A stretch of 64,000 nucleotides of DNA from Hepsetus odoe (GCA_017165825.1 CM029384.1:8993062-9057061); one strand, 5' to 3'. Numbered from the stretch's first letter, positions 22,792 to 34,097 are shown. The notes: generated by a model not told the origin, from the letters alone. Program-made: numbers and translations.

Positions 22792-25700
22792 ATGCCTAAT
22801 TTGTAATGCCTGCACCAATTTACTGCTGTAAAACACTAATTCATATCCTACTCTCTGAAGACAAACAGTAAATTAAATATTTATGAACAGGAAATCTATA
22901 TTTGATTTCCATTAATCAGCATTTCAAAAATCAGCTCAATAGCACTGAGAGCAGAATGAAAATGTGTGCTTGCCAGGCCTCCATAACAACTGGGTTGTTG
23001 CATAAATGTGTTATTCAAGTACTGCAGGTAACCCATGCATTAATTCCAGTCCATCATTTGACCAGTTATAAATGCTGTTAAAGCATACACAGGCATTCCA
23101 TGGCTGTCATTACTGAGTTAAGTTATGATTACACTTCATTCCAAATTATTATGCAAATTGTATTTAAGTGTCATAAAGATTAAATATTTTGTTTTTCAGT
23201 TAAACTCATGGATGGTATTGTGTCTCAGGGCTGTTAGGATCACTGAAATCAATCTCGGGACACCTGTGATAATTAGGTCGCCAGGTGAGGCCAATTAAAG
23301 GAAAAACTACTGAAGAAGGACGTTCCAAATTATTAAGCAGAGCACCATTTTCAAGCAATATGGGAAAGAAAAAGGATCTTTCTGCTGCCGAAAAGCGTGA
23401 AATAGTTGAATACCTTGGACAAGGTATCCAAACCATAGATATTTCATGAAAACTTAAGCGTGATCATCATACTGTTAAGAGATTTGTGAGTCAGAGCACA
23501 CACGGGTTCGTGCAGATAAAGGCACAATAAGGAAGGTTTCTGCCAGACAAATACATCGGATTAAGAGAACAGCTGCTAAAATGCCATTACAAAGCAGCAA
23601 ACAGGTATTTGAAGCTGCTGGTGCCTCTGGAGTCCTGCGAACATCAAGGTGTAGGATTGCATTTATGCATAAACCTTCTTTTCGGCCACCTCTAACCAAT
23701 GCTCACTTACAGAAATGGCTGCAGTGAGCCCAGCACTACATGAAGACTAATTTTCAAACAGTCTTGTTCACTGATGTGTACCGTGCAACCCTGGATGGTC
23801 CAGATGGATGGAGTGGTGGATGGTTGGTGGACGTTGGCACCATGTCCCAACAAGGCTGCGATATCAGCAAGAAGGTGGCGGAGTCATGTTTTAGTCTGGA
23901 ATCATGGAGAGAGAGCTGGTCGGCCCCTTTAGGGTCCCTGAAGGGTGTGAAAATGACCTCTGAAAAGTATGTGGAGTTTCTAACTCACCACTTTCTTCCA
24001 TGGTACAAAAAGAAGAACCGTGCTTTCCGTAACAAAATTATCTTCATGCATGACAAAAACAATCTCATGCTGCAAGGAATACCTTTGCATCATTGGCTGC
24101 TATCGATATAAAAGGAATGAAACTCATGGTGTGCCACCCATCCTCCCCTGACTTCAATCCTACTGAGAACCTTTGGAACATCCTCAAACAGAAGATCTAT
24201 GAGGGTGGGAGGCAGTTCACATCCAAACAGCGGCTCAGGATGTCAGAATCACTATTCTGACATCCTGCAAAGAAATTCAAGCAGAAACTCTCCAAAAACT
24301 CACAAGTTCAATGGATGCAAGAATTGTGAAACTGCTATCAAATAAGGGGTCCTATGTCAATATGTAACTTGACCTGTTAAGATGTTTCTGATTGATATAG
24401 CTTTTGATTTCTGTACATAGGGTGGTGGTGGTCCAGTGGTAGGATACTTGCCTATGGACCTATGGCTCAAGAGGTCCCAGGTTCGAATCCCACCTCTGGC
24501 ACTACCACCACCTGAGCAAGACCCTTAACCCTGAGTTGCTCTGTCTGTTGCTAACCCTGAGTTGAACTGTCCCTGTAATCAGGACATGCAAGTCACTCTG
24601 GAGGGGGGCAGCGGTGGCCTAGTGGTTTGGGCGTTGGCCCTATGATCGGAGGATCAGGGGTTCAAACCCCTTCCCAATAGGTTGCCCTGAAGTACCCTTG
24701 AGCAAGGTGCCGTCCCCGTCCCGCTCCTCCCTGCGATGACCTGTCCAGGGTGCGTCCCCCGTCCTCGCCCTGTGTGCGCTGGGTTGGACACCAGCACTCC
24801 CCCTCGACCCCGTTTGAGAGAAAAGCGTCTGCTAAATGCTGTAAATGTAAATGTAAATATGACCTCCTAATGCTGCAAATTCAGTGCTTTACTGAAAAAA
24901 CATATTATTATCATTGGAATTATACTCTAATTATACTCTAATGCACCAACCTAAGCTGAGAGCTGCTTCATGGGGACTGAGCCGTATGAAGGGCTACCAG
25001 TTACCCAAACTCATCTAAACTTCATGTTTAATAAATATATTTTAAATGTTTTTTTTCTTAGATATTGTCATTTTCAAATCTATATCGATGCAAATGTGAT
25101 TAAAGAAGAATAGCAACAGGATCAAATAAAATTTTAGACGCTGCTCACTGGTGAGTTGTGCTATTTTTAGAACAGGTCTGCGGGCGACTCACATGGTCCT
25201 TGGGGGCATTCTGTTGCCCGTGGGCACCGTGTTGGTGACCCCTGCTCTAATGGTCGATGACTCGAAAATTATGCTGACTGTCACTTGCATCAACTATTTA
25301 GGAAAATCAGAGAGAAATATCATTTGCATAATAATTTGGAATGCGTTGTAAATATATATGTACATATATTAGTTGCTTTACATGCTAATACAAGCTACAA
25401 AGAAAGAATAGGACCTGGTGACCTGGTGACCTGGTGGACACACAGAGTTATATGCATGTTTATTCAGTGTTTTTGAATATTTGAAAGATTCTGCATGGAT
25501 TGTTATTACATTCATTTCTTCTTCTTCTTTTTCTTTTGGCTGCTCCCATTTAGGGGTTGCACAGTGGCTTAAACGCCTCCATTTCTTCCGGTCCTCTGCA
25601 TCTTCCTGCTTCAAATCAACCACCTTCATGTCCTCTCTCACCACATCCATCTCCTCTTTGGTCTTCCTCTTTTCCTCTTTCTTGGCAGCTCCATTTTCAA

Positions 25701-28700
25701 CATCCTACTTCCAATATAATCCTCATCTCTCCTCTGGACATGTCCAGACCAACGCAACCTTGCATCTCTAACTTTGTCTCCAAAATATTCAACGTGAGCT
25801 GTGCTCTAATATACAAATTTCTTATCCTGTACATCCTCGTCTTTTCGTCAGTGGTCAGTTAGCTGGTCTCACTACTGTCCTGTAAACCTTCCCTTTAACT
25901 CTAGCTGGAACCCACAGGCACTCTTCTCCACCCATTCCAACCTGCCTGCACTTCCTTCTTCACCTCTCTTCCGCACTCGCCGTTACTCTGAACTGTTGAG
26001 ATTACTATTGCAAACAAGAATGGGCTCAGCGCTGATACTTGATGTAATCCAGCCTCTACCTTAAATGCAACCATCACTCCCACTGCAGATCTCACCACTG
26101 TTACACTACCATCATACATATCCTGCAGTACTCTCACATACTTCTCTGTAACACCTGACACCTGAGGCACCCTGTCATATGCTTTCTCCAAGTCCACAAA
26201 GGCACAATGTAACTCCTTCTGACCTTCTCTGTATTCCTTGCTCAACACCCTCAGCGCGAACATTGCATCTGTAGTGCTCTTTCTTGGCATACAAGCATAC
26301 TGCTGTTCAATAATCATCACCTCTTTTCTTAACCTAGCTTCCACTTCTCTTTCCCATAACGTCATGATTGGCTGATCAAATTCATCCCTCTGTAGTTACT
26401 ACAGCTCTGTGTATCACCCTTAATCTTGAAAATTGGTTTCAGTACAATTCATCTCCAATCCTTAGGCATCCTCTCACTTTCCAAGATTGTGTTAATAAAT
26501 CTGGTCAGAAACTCAACTGACATCTCCCCTAAACACCTCCATACTTTCACTGGTATGTCATCCGGACCAACAGCCTTTCTATTCTTCATCCTCTTCATCG
26601 CTGCCCTTCTATCTTGCTTATTTGCTGCACTTCCTGGTTCACTATCCTCACATAATCCAATCTTCTCTCTCTCATTTTCTTCATCCATCATCCCCTCAAA
26701 GTACTCCTTCCATCCGCACAACACGCTCTGTTCACCTGTAAGCATGTTTCCATTTCTATCTTTAATCGCCCCGACCTGTTGCACACACCAAGTACATTTC
26801 TAGCCGTCTGCCTTATCACTTCTGCAGTAGTTTCCCAGCAATCCGGTAGATCTTCTACACCTCCCAGTGCCCGTTTTAACTCCTGCCTGAATTCTACCTT
26901 GCAGTCCTCCTTCTTCAGCTTCCACCACTTGATCCTCGACTCTGCCCTCACTTCTCTTCTTGACTTCCAAGGTCATCCTACAGACCACCATCCTATGCTG
27001 TTTAGCTACACTCTCCCCTGTCACTGATTGCAGTCTCCAATTTCCTTCAAACTGACCCTCTTGCAAAGGATATAATCCACCTGTGAGCATCTTCCTCCAC
27101 TTTTATATGTCACCCTGTGCTCCTTCCTCTTCTTTAAATATGTATTAACTACAGCCATTTCTATCCTTTTCGCAAAATCTACAACCATCTGACCTTCAGC
27201 ATTCCTCTCCTTGACACCCATCATCTCTTCATCACCTCTGTTCCCTTCACCAACATGACCATTAAAATCTGTACCCCGGGTACACTTTTTATCACTTTAT
27301 CTAACTCACTCCAGAATTCTTCATTCTCTTCCATCTCACAACCAACTTGTGGGGCATAAGCACTAACAACATTCATTATCACACCTTCAACTTCCAGCTT
27401 CAAACTCATCACCATCCCTGACACCCACTTCACCTCCAAAACTCTCTCCACATACTCTTAATTCAGGATAACACCTACCCTATTCCTCCTTCTATCCACA
27501 CCATGGTAAAACAATTTAAACCAATACACCTGGCCTTACTACCCTTCCATCTAGTCTCTTGCACACACAAAATGTCAGCCTTCCATCATATCATATCATC
27601 TCCATCATATCAACTAATTCTCTACCTTTACCAGTCATACTGCCATCAATCAAAGTTTTTTCTCTCACTTCCACTCTCTTCCCCTTCTTTCTCTCCTCCT
27701 TCCTCTGGACATGCCGCTCGTTGTTAATCCAGGCCTCGACCGATCTGGTATGGAAGTCTGTTTGTTGTCCACATATTGATTTGGCAGTGTTACACCGGAT
27801 GCCCTTCCTGACGTAACCCTCCTCATTTATCCGGGACTGGGACCAGCACGAAGAAATACACTGGCTTGTGCATCCCTAGTGGCTGGGTTGATTGTTATTA
27901 CGTTCATTTATATTGTTTAAACATGACTGTTTATCTCTGACTTGCAGGCATGACCTGGTGGATTCAGTGCTTTACAGACTTCAAGACTTACATAGATTGT
28001 GCGAATGTAATAAGGATGGTTTTTAATGGCTATTGATCTGAACTTCAGTCCTGGACCTAACTTGCAATCTTTCTTATGGTCAAGAAGTCATCACTCACTT
28101 TAATTGAGCATGTCTTCTTTACCAAAGACAGGGGGTACTCTGCAGCAGAAAGCAGAACGATGGCGGGAGCAGGTGAATCAAACGAGAGTGTCCCGTCCAC
28201 GAACTCCAACAAGATTGGAGGACAACATGGTAAGAACCTTCACAACTAAAAACAACTGCTTAAAATTCATGAAGGTGCTAGGACAAAAATTAGCTCACTG
28301 ACACATGATTTCTGCACTCAGGTTGATGATCAAGTTCGTGCTTGGGCAGAACAACCTTTAGGCAGAGTGCCGTCTAGAGGTAGCGATTTATGAAGGTTGT
28401 CTACAGCCACAAAATATGATTCTGAACTTTCAGTGTAGTATAATCTAAGCTTCACCTTAATTCTTTCTGTGTCTCTCTGTAGGTCCCTCCCCACAGCCCG
28501 TTCGCTCCCGCTCCAGCTCATTTGGAGACTCTCTGGGATTAGGTGGAGGTAGAATAATGCGAGCGCTGGTGCCGCACCCACCCTCTAGTAACGCCACCCT
28601 ACTGTCATTCTCCAGAGGAGAAATGGTCACTGTGCTTGTGTCAGAGCCTCGAAACGGCTGGCTTTACGGCCGCTCTGAGAGTTCCACACGGTGAGGAGAG

Positions 28701-29951
28701 AATCTGAGGACTACTTTGTCTCTTTATACATCAATGCAATATTTCAGAAACCACAAAAACAAGTTTGTTTGAAAACACTCAGTGTTAAAACTGAATGAAT
28801 GGTGCTTCATCAGCCTCATAGCCTGTGCTAAATAAAAAAATATAATCAGACATCAAACATGTCATGGTGAATTTACTATGTTAGGGGAAAACCATTGCCT
28901 TTTTTTTAAACCGTCGCTTGAACTTTGTGTTGAAATTCCAGTATCAGTGAAGGGTTTTTTTTTCCAGTCAGGGATGGTTTCCTGCTGCATATGTTGGCCC
29001 ACTCGAGGACACACCTAGACCACCCGACTCTAGGTAGAACAAGTTATCAAACTTTCTAATTCCTGCACAGGTTACAGTCTCTATTTTTCTAATTTTTGAC
29101 TTCCCTCTAAGTAGCTCTCTTAGGAGCAGCAGTAGCATGAGCAACCTTCTTGACCAACCAAAAAGCACCAGAAGCAATGGGCCTCCACCACCTCCCCCAC
29201 CCGCACTGTCACAAATGAAATCGAACAACTTACGTCCTGTCACACCTACTCCTTCAGAAAGCAAGGTAAGCTCAAAAGACTTGGATAAAAGATAATGAAA
29301 GACAACTGGTGGAAAATTTGAAATGCCAGAAAACACCAGTTCAATGTACTTTTTATTAGGATGGATGTGTTTGGTCTGAATCCGATACCTCATGCTTAAC
29401 CTTTCACTGAAGAAAAGAATGCATTGAATGCATTTGATTCAAATGTGTATATGTTTCTTGTTAACATCATTCAGTCCACTGAGGTTGAAAGTAGGTGAAG
29501 TGAAAGAGAAAATAGTGTATATTTAATATAGCATTCATGCAGAAATTACTAGGACAGCATGATCATGGATACGAGTGTCTGCTAAATGCTGAAAATGTAG
29601 ATGTGAATGATCAGAATCAGCCAAGATTACTATCTGCAGGTATTTCCATTCATTTGTCATTGGTTCAATTTATTAATTAGTTTTAGCAGTTTTACTAAAT
29701 AATCAAAATGAAATAAATATCAGTTAAAATCTGGATAAAAATCTCTAGCAGCCAGTTTAGGTAATATTATAGATCATAAGGTTGAAACAGTAGATTAAAT
29801 GTGCTGTGTGTTTCAAGTTGAGTGATAAGTCGCAGTTCCCTCTTGTGGCCAGCAGAGGCACTCTGGTAAAGTGCTGTGCGCCATGACACCTCAGCCAACT
29901 TTCTGGTGGATGGAGGGTGGCAGCTCCAACTGCTGAGGGTCTGTTATTTTG

Positions 29952-30029
<78 letters not shown>

Positions 30030-30439
30030 ATTGGCATGGAAGCTGGCATGCAGGCCTTGCAAAATAAAAACAGCATGTAGTTTCAGCATCTTGCCTTCAG
30101 ATTTAGTGCATGTGTGAGAAGTAGCTGGTTTTTAAATGAGATCCAGAACAAAAATGTTAAAGCCATTTGCTATCTGATATTCTTTCATTTCTCTTGCAGA
30201 AACAAGAAGTTTATATGCCTCGGCCAGAACTCTTTCCTAGGTAAAAATGAACATACATGGATCAAATATTTTGAACACATCACATTTTTGTGTGCATTTT
30301 TCAGCTGCATACTGCACTGATCTTCATCTTCTTCTAATAAAATTATTATATTTTTTCCCACAGAGGCACAAATCCTTTTGCAACAGTAAAACTGAAACCC
30401 ACAACAACCAATGACAGATCAGCTCCACGCATATTCTAA
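17010..30439 (+). CDS. baiap2l2: BAIAP2-like 2 (I-BAR/SH3 adaptor, Pinkbar), 14 exons; exon 1 appears frameshifted
   Basis: BAIAP2L2 binds phosphoinositide membranes through an I-BAR domain and links them to actin in epithelia and hair cells. Exons: 17010-17062, 17797-17872, 18295-18381, 20158-20219, 20684-20755, 20849-20929, 21805-21936, 28128-28229, 28322-28379, 28483-28690, 28968-29033, 29112-29265, 30200-30240, 30364-30439. Exons 2-14 join in frame to 404 residues. Exons 1-7 encode the I-BAR domain (e.g. YFSALAKIG, EEERRYRFL). Exons 10-11 encode SH3 (RALVPH, NGWLYG, GWFPAAYV). Exon 12 has a seven-proline run, and the last exons end in the family tail ELFPRGTNPFATVKL. Exon 1 shows DQLHR then STLRIYM, but these lie in different frames, and the ATG at 17010 hits TGA five codons later. 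Two one-base gains (in AAAG about 17016-17018 and in CTT about 17040-17042) explain this. Polyadenylation signal AATAAA at 30556. Confidence 0.93.
17063..17796 (+). other. baiap2l2 intron 1, with degenerate CAGCACAG-type repeats
   Basis: Between about 17496 and 17660 are imperfect tandem units like CAGCACAG(T)A. A 56-bp CT microsatellite (17734-17790) runs straight into the TTTCAG acceptor of exon 2 and serves as its polypyrimidine tract. Confidence 0.6.
17734..17796 (+). repeat. (CT)n microsatellite forming the exon 2 polypyrimidine tract
   Basis: CT dinucleotides end in TTTCAG, and the exon begins at 17797 with the in-frame codons for TLTDQF. Length changes in this array would alter the splice acceptor context directly. 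Confidence 0.9.
18426..18678 (-). repeat. tRNA-headed SINE, minus orientation
   Basis: Read on the minus strand it starts GGGGCAGTGGTGGCCTCGTGG (Pol III A-box region) and includes a B-box-like GGTTTGAATCC. It ends in the family tail complementary to GAAAGTGACTATTGTTGTTG. It lies in baiap2l2 intron 3. Confidence 0.8.
19500..19564. repeat. (AC)n microsatellite
   Basis: About 65 bp of uninterrupted AC dinucleotides in intron 3 of baiap2l2. Confidence 0.95.
20298..20505 (+). repeat. tRNA-headed SINE with GTAAAT tail
   Basis: GGGCATGGTCTAGTGGTAGG (A-box region), GGATCAAATCC (B box), a middle with GAGCAAGACCCTTAACCCTG and a tail GCTGCTAAATGCTGTAAATG. This is a second SINE type, distinguished by its 3' GTAAAT units, and it sits in intron 4 of baiap2l2. 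Confidence 0.8.
20930..21804 (+). other. baiap2l2 intron 6
   Basis: No exon or transposon recognised. A short GT run (about 21787-21801) directly precedes the TAG acceptor of exon 7. Confidence 0.5.
22337..22580 (+). repeat. tRNA-headed SINE
   Basis: Head with GTGGTTAGGGACTAGGCGCC, then CAGTAGGTTGCCCTGAGG and a GTTAAATGCAG...CTTAGTGCTATGCTG tail, in the same arrangement as 61211-61472. It lies in baiap2l2 intron 7. Confidence 0.7.
22758..22788. repeat. (GT)n microsatellite
   Basis: About 30 bp of GT dinucleotides in baiap2l2 intron 7. Confidence 0.9.
23355..24367 (+). pseudogene. Broken Tc1-like transposase
   Basis: The DNA-binding start reads MGKKKDLSAAEKREI but meets a stop at about 23447. 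The catalytic part (VLFTDV, then FMHD) lies in a separate 123-codon frame, where the expected sequence after FMHD is disrupted. The tail NILKQKIYEGG is in yet another frame. The element cannot encode active transposase. Confidence 0.85.
24419..24862 (+). repeat. Nested SINEs inside the Tc1 element
   Basis: A GTAAAT-tailed SINE starts at 24419 (GGTGGTCCAGTGGTAGGATA, B box GGTTCGAATCC). It is joined at about 24601 to a second tRNA head (GGCAGCGGTGGCCTAGTGG, B box GGTTCAAACCC) whose 3' part resembles a LINE tail. It finishes with GCTAAATGCTGTAAATGTAA. Either one SINE landed in another or this is a composite family. Confidence 0.75.
24941..25252 (-). repeat. Dispersed repeat, probably non-autonomous hAT-like
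   Basis: The right end (GGGCACCGTGTTGGTGACCC followed by CTGCTCTAA) resembles the end of a repeat common in fish genomes. Its left boundary is estimated from where Tc1-like sequence stops. No ORF. Confidence 0.4.
25518..27890 (-). mobile_element. Non-LTR retrotransposon (LINE), internally deleted
   Basis: On the minus strand, fragments run in order: apurinic endonuclease (27021-27451, with VVSAYAPQVG and QVDYILCKR), a linker (26688-26951), RT fingers (26449-26784, KAVGPDDIPVKVW), RT palm motif A (25901-26365, FVDLEKAYDRVP) and a C-terminal tail (to about 25530). Sequence jumps from LHQVSALSPFLFAIV to TVQSNGECG, so the segment that should carry the catalytic FADD box is missing. The flanks ATTGTTATTAC(A/G)TTCATTT at 25499-25517 and 27891-27909 are a near-perfect target-site duplication. 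The LINE clade (RTE-like or related) is not certain. Confidence 0.85.
25901..27451 (-). pseudogene. Broken LINE ORF (endonuclease/reverse transcriptase)
   Basis: The coding parts lie in several frames separated by stops and frameshifts, and the polymerase catalytic centre is deleted, so no active protein can be made. The fragments are nonetheless well recognisable, implying a moderately old copy. Confidence 0.8.
28470..28690 (+). other. baiap2l2: baiap2l2 exon 10 region encoding the SH3 domain start
   Basis: Acceptor CTCTCTGTAG, then a 208-bp exon that reads a Ser/Arg-rich linker (RSRSSSFGDS), RIMRALVPH and NGWLYGRSE. The SH3 domain finishes in exon 11 with GWFPAAYV. This anchors the identification of the gene. 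Confidence 0.9.
29266..30199 (+). other. baiap2l2 intron 12
   Basis: Contains a SINE-tail remnant (about 29575-29615, GTCTGCTAAATGCTGAAAAT) and a GT microsatellite at 29951-30024. Nothing else recognised. Confidence 0.5.
29951..30024. repeat. (GT)n microsatellite
   Basis: About 74 bp of GT with a few interruptions, in baiap2l2 intron 12. Confidence 0.95.
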
Positions 30440-30555
30440 CATGAGATCAACTCAATGTCCAATTGTAAAACAACTTTTAGGAAAAGTTGAAGATTTAGGC
30501 AGCGTCCCTAATAAAACTTGGGCGAAATTACACTGCAGATAATGGCAATGCATGC

Positions 30556-30561
30556 AATAAA
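30556..30561 (+). terminator. baiap2l2: Candidate polyadenylation signal of baiap2l2
   Basis: AATAAA 117 bp after the stop codon. Further AATAAA-type signals occur at about 31062 and 31832, so alternative ends are possible. Confidence 0.5.
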
Positions 30562-31537
30562 GAGAATATTCTTATTATTAGATTATTATGAGAACATTTT
30601 AGGACTTTTCAAACTATTTTTAAAAAATTGGCAATGTACTGACTATACGGGTTGTCAATTCAGCTGGACTTTTCTGGAATACAGAGGAACACTGGATGGT
30701 AGTAGAGGAAACAAACACAAAACTACAGCAATACAAAGACCTAAACTCAAACATGCTACTACACAATAGACAAATATGAGCCCTAACAAAGAAGTATGTG
30801 ATCTGGGTGATGATATATTCCTGTAAGGATCATTTCTCATAAATCTTTAAAAATCTTAAGAATCAATAATGCAGTATTTTTAGAGGACTGCTTGTACATT
30901 CTGGTGCTGGGCTGGGCACAAGGTGAAATGCCAGAGAACTCACACTTTATTGTTTAGTTAGAAGTTTATTTCCATTAAGCAAATTTGGTTATCTTCCATA
31001 TAAAAAGAACATTTGTAGTACAATTTTAATAAGGGTAATTTTTTTTCTTGTAACAATCACGTAATAAAAATTCTTGATGACCTTCATTTTGCCTTCTTGC
31101 TAAGAATTTGCTAAAACACTTTTTGCATTAATATAATATATTAATCTTATGTATAAATGGCTTCTTCAATTTGATTAGTGTGTTTTGTTATATTTGATTA
31201 TCATACCTTTATTATACTTGTAATGTAAATATGACTGCAAAGCACTTTTATAAATATCTCAGGATTTCTTTGTACCTTACACTACTTTAACTTAGTGTTT
31301 GATACTGAGCATAAAGGCTGCAAAATATTCGTGAAACATTCTTGATTCAAAATTATTAACAGCCTGTGTTTAGAGGGTCTGCAGGTTGTTTATTGAACAT
31401 TAGTTAACATTAGTTAACAAGTAGATGGTCTGTGCAGATGGGATGTGTTGTCAAAGATGTTGTGTCTGAGTCTCTTTAAATTTAACTTTGAACTTGCCCC
31501 TTTTTGGTGAGACCTCTTTGTTATGTGTAAGAGTTAG

Positions 31538-31570
31538 CATGAACATGAACATGAACATGAACATGAACAT
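31538..31570. repeat. (ATGAAC)n hexanucleotide repeat
   Basis: Five to six tandem copies of a 6-bp unit. Confidence 0.9.
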
Positions 31571-31918
31571 TCTTGATGCCTGCAAGAATCTCTTATTTCA
31601 GCAATCTCACCTGCCACTGAAGAGCTTTCACAAGGGACTCTTTTCTAATTAATGCTCATTTACTTACTTTCTATTGTTTTTTTTTTTTCTTCTTTAGGAG
31701 ACATAAGAGCAGCTATTGCTGTCAAACGTCACTATGCATATGATATGCATATGTAACATATTGATTGTTTTTTAGTAACTATGTATAGATGTCTATTTGG
31801 GTAACCAATATCCTTTATATTAATACATGTTTAATAAATCTAATCTGCTTAAATGACCCATTTCATACACTTTCTTGAATTTTTTGCTCTTTCTCCAGAG
31901 GCCAAATTAAATGTATAT

Positions 31919-32130
31919 CAAGTCAGGTCAAGTCAGGTTTATTTCTGTAGCACTTTTTACAAATGATGTTGTCACAAAGCAGGTTTACAGTATCCAGGTC
32001 TGAGACCCAAGTGAGTAAGCCTAGGGAAGCAGAGGCAAAACTCCCTAAAAGTGGAGGAAGAAACCTTGGGAGGAAGCAAGACTCAAAACGGGAACCCATC
32101 CTCTTCCGGTCGACACCAGAAGTAAAGAAG
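31919..32130 (+). repeat. Dispersed repeat of a common fish type
   Basis: TTTATTTCTGTAGCACTTTT, GTCACAAAGCAGGTTTACAG, AACTCCCTAAAAG and GGAAGAAACCTTGGGAGG occur in the order seen in a widespread fish interspersed repeat. A short CAAGTCAGGT duplication marks the left end (31919-31938). Confidence 0.55.
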
Positions 32131-32199
32131 GAAAAGAAAGAAAGAGAAGAGAAATCTGATGATAGTTATTTCATCAGCTTGGTTGACTAGCTGGTATGG

Positions 32200-32350
32200 A
32201 GCTCAGGAAACCCTCAAGGTAAACTCCCAGAGGACATACATAGACATGGGGAGAACATGTAGACTTTGCACAGAAAGGACTCATTTTGCATTGGTTTGGA
32301 GTCGAACCTATAACGTTTTTCCGGTAATGCAACAGTTTATTACTGCACCA
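32200..32350. repeat. LINE-tail-like repeat fragment
   Basis: GACATGGGGAGAACATGTAG and GCACAGAAAGGACTC, then GGAGTCGAACC, match the 3' tail of a common fish LINE. Relatives lie at about 41685-41830 and 46870-47105. Confidence 0.5.
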
Positions 32351-33327
32351 AACTCTCATTTAAAAAAAACACATTTGTTTTTACAAATTTAATGGTTATA
32401 TTTATGATCAAAAACATGGAAAGTCGTATAGCTTAACTGAAACTTGCATGAACACATACACCACCAACATATGTATTCATCTGGCAAGAGCTTCTGAATC
32501 AAACTGGCAAGAACAAAGGTGGAGACATCTGCTTTTTTTCAACAACAGATGGTACACTGACACCAGGAAGCAAAAAGCATACTATCAATGTGATTATTTA
32601 CCCACAATCTAGTGTGTGAAACTGAACTGTAACAAAATTATGTGAGCAAATGGAATAGGTGAAAGTTTTGATCAAGTTACAATGAGTAGTGCAATCTGTT
32701 GCCCACAGCTTTAAGTTCCATAAATACAGTAATCTGAATGCATTGATGCTTTCTTTACAAATCCATCCCTGTTTGATATAAAAAAGATTCAGATTGCTAA
32801 GCAATCAATGTTACAATGCATACACTGTGAGCTAATGTTTTGCTTTATGTGGAATTATTTGAAAGCAAAAATGACATTATTACTCTGTGAAACTAGTCAG
32901 TAGTCATGACAGCTGACTTTAAGAACAGTGACCTTGGAAAAAAAAAACTAATTGCTGAGGCCAAGTGCATTGATGGAGCAATTGCTGGTGCAGATTAGAT
33001 CTTTCCCACAGTTTACTTAACTGCCTGCAGCCTATACATGTTGAACACTGCAGACAGATGCTTTATATGCTGATTGTGTGCAAGTTCTGAAAGTTTGTTC
33101 TGTTACATGTGTTAGAGATTGGATTAGCTAGCTATGCACCCTGCCAGACTGATCTCTGAGGAGAGACTTTTTTAATCTCTCTCTCGATCTCTGCATGCTT
33201 ATAGTAGTGTTTAACAGGATGGTTTGGCTGAGGGGTGCAAAGCAAAGACATGATAAATGTAACAATTTAATTGAACTTGAGTAAAGCTAAGCCTCTTCAA
33301 TGCTACAGTTATTCCACCATGAGCTAA

Positions 33328-33330
<3 letters not shown>

Positions 33331-33395
<65 letters not shown>

Positions 33396-33400
33396 TTCTC
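33331..33400. repeat. (TC)n microsatellite
   Basis: TC dinucleotides with two T insertions. Confidence 0.95.
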
Positions 33401-33802
33401 CCCAGTTTGTTTCTCTCTCTGCCTTATCTTCCCCCTAAGGATCAACAGAAATGGTAGTGTAGTATGTGTCAGAAAGAAAAGAGCAATGAACAAGGGATGA
33501 AGAAAAGATGCACAGTGAGTCAATGCTCTTGAGGCGTTCTGCTTTTATTTCATTTTTTTTCTTACACAGTTTGACCTCTTTCTTATTTTGTTCTTTTTCT
33601 TGGTGGCTCTCTACCAGAGAGAAAAGAGGGAGAGATGGGGAGGAGTAGAGCAGTGCCAAGGAGTGGGGGAGAGAGTTGGTGGAAAGAAAGATAGAGAAAG
33701 AATAGGAAGTGCAGAAAAAAACAAGATGAAAGAGGTTGGTCTTTCTGTTTTAAAATATCTACATACTGACAGGAGTAGGGCCTTTTCATCTATACACTAG
33801 AA

Positions 33803-33808
33803 TTTATT
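33803..33808 (-). terminator. Candidate polyadenylation signal of parvalbumin
   Basis: Minus-strand AATAAA 290 bp after the parvalbumin stop. A GT microsatellite (33880-33914) lies between stop and signal. Confidence 0.4.
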
Positions 33809-33873
33809 CACACACATTTGTATAAAAAGGAAAAAATAAATAGCATGATTGTTGGAGGCAGGCAAGATTTTGC

Positions 33874-33877
<4 letters not shown>

Positions 33878-33914
<37 letters not shown>
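33878..33914. repeat. (GT)n microsatellite in the parvalbumin 3' UTR region
   Basis: About 36 bp of GT dinucleotides. Confidence 0.9.
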
Positions 33915-33917
<3 letters not shown>

Positions 33918-34097
33918 AGAGAGAGTGTGTGTGAAGGTTCAAGTGTGAAGCAAGTAAGGTGTGTTAGCAGTGAGTGAGGCTGTTAGTGTTTATGTGTGCT
34001 TGGGATTAATGTGACAGGGAGTGTGTGAGGGTGTGTGGGGCGTGTGTGTTCAGGGTCTTGGGATCATAAGGGCTCGGGTCCACCAGGACTGGACCGT

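Larger units (their letters stand above)
23132..25348 (+). mobile_element. Tc1/mariner transposon, degenerate and carrying nested insertions
   Basis: Perfect 21-bp inverted repeats lie at 23138-23158 and 25322-25342 (left arm begins ATTCCAAATTATTATGCAAA). The outer six to eleven bases are partly conserved, and TA flanks both ends (23130-23131 and 25349-25350). Inside, transposase sequence is recognisable: an N-terminal HTH part near 23360-23490 (MGKKKDLSAAEKREIVEYL), a catalytic-domain part at 23740-24111 and a C-terminal part to about 24367. Stops and frameshifts break it throughout. Two later insertions lengthen it: SINE material at 24419-24862 and another repeat at about 24941-25252. Confidence 0.85.
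30562..33800. other. Convergent intergenic region between baiap2l2 and parvalbumin
   Basis: AT-rich, without recognisable exons. Contains an ATGAAC hexamer array (31538-31570), dispersed repeats at 31919-32130 and 32200-32350, and a TC tract at 33331-33382. Confidence 0.5.

Noticed and set aside
29757..30089. His/Thr- or Cys/Val-rich frames over CA/GT tracts
   Set aside because: Microsatellite artefacts; the same applies at 16292-16986, 19483-19692, 40521-40848 and 62461-62822.
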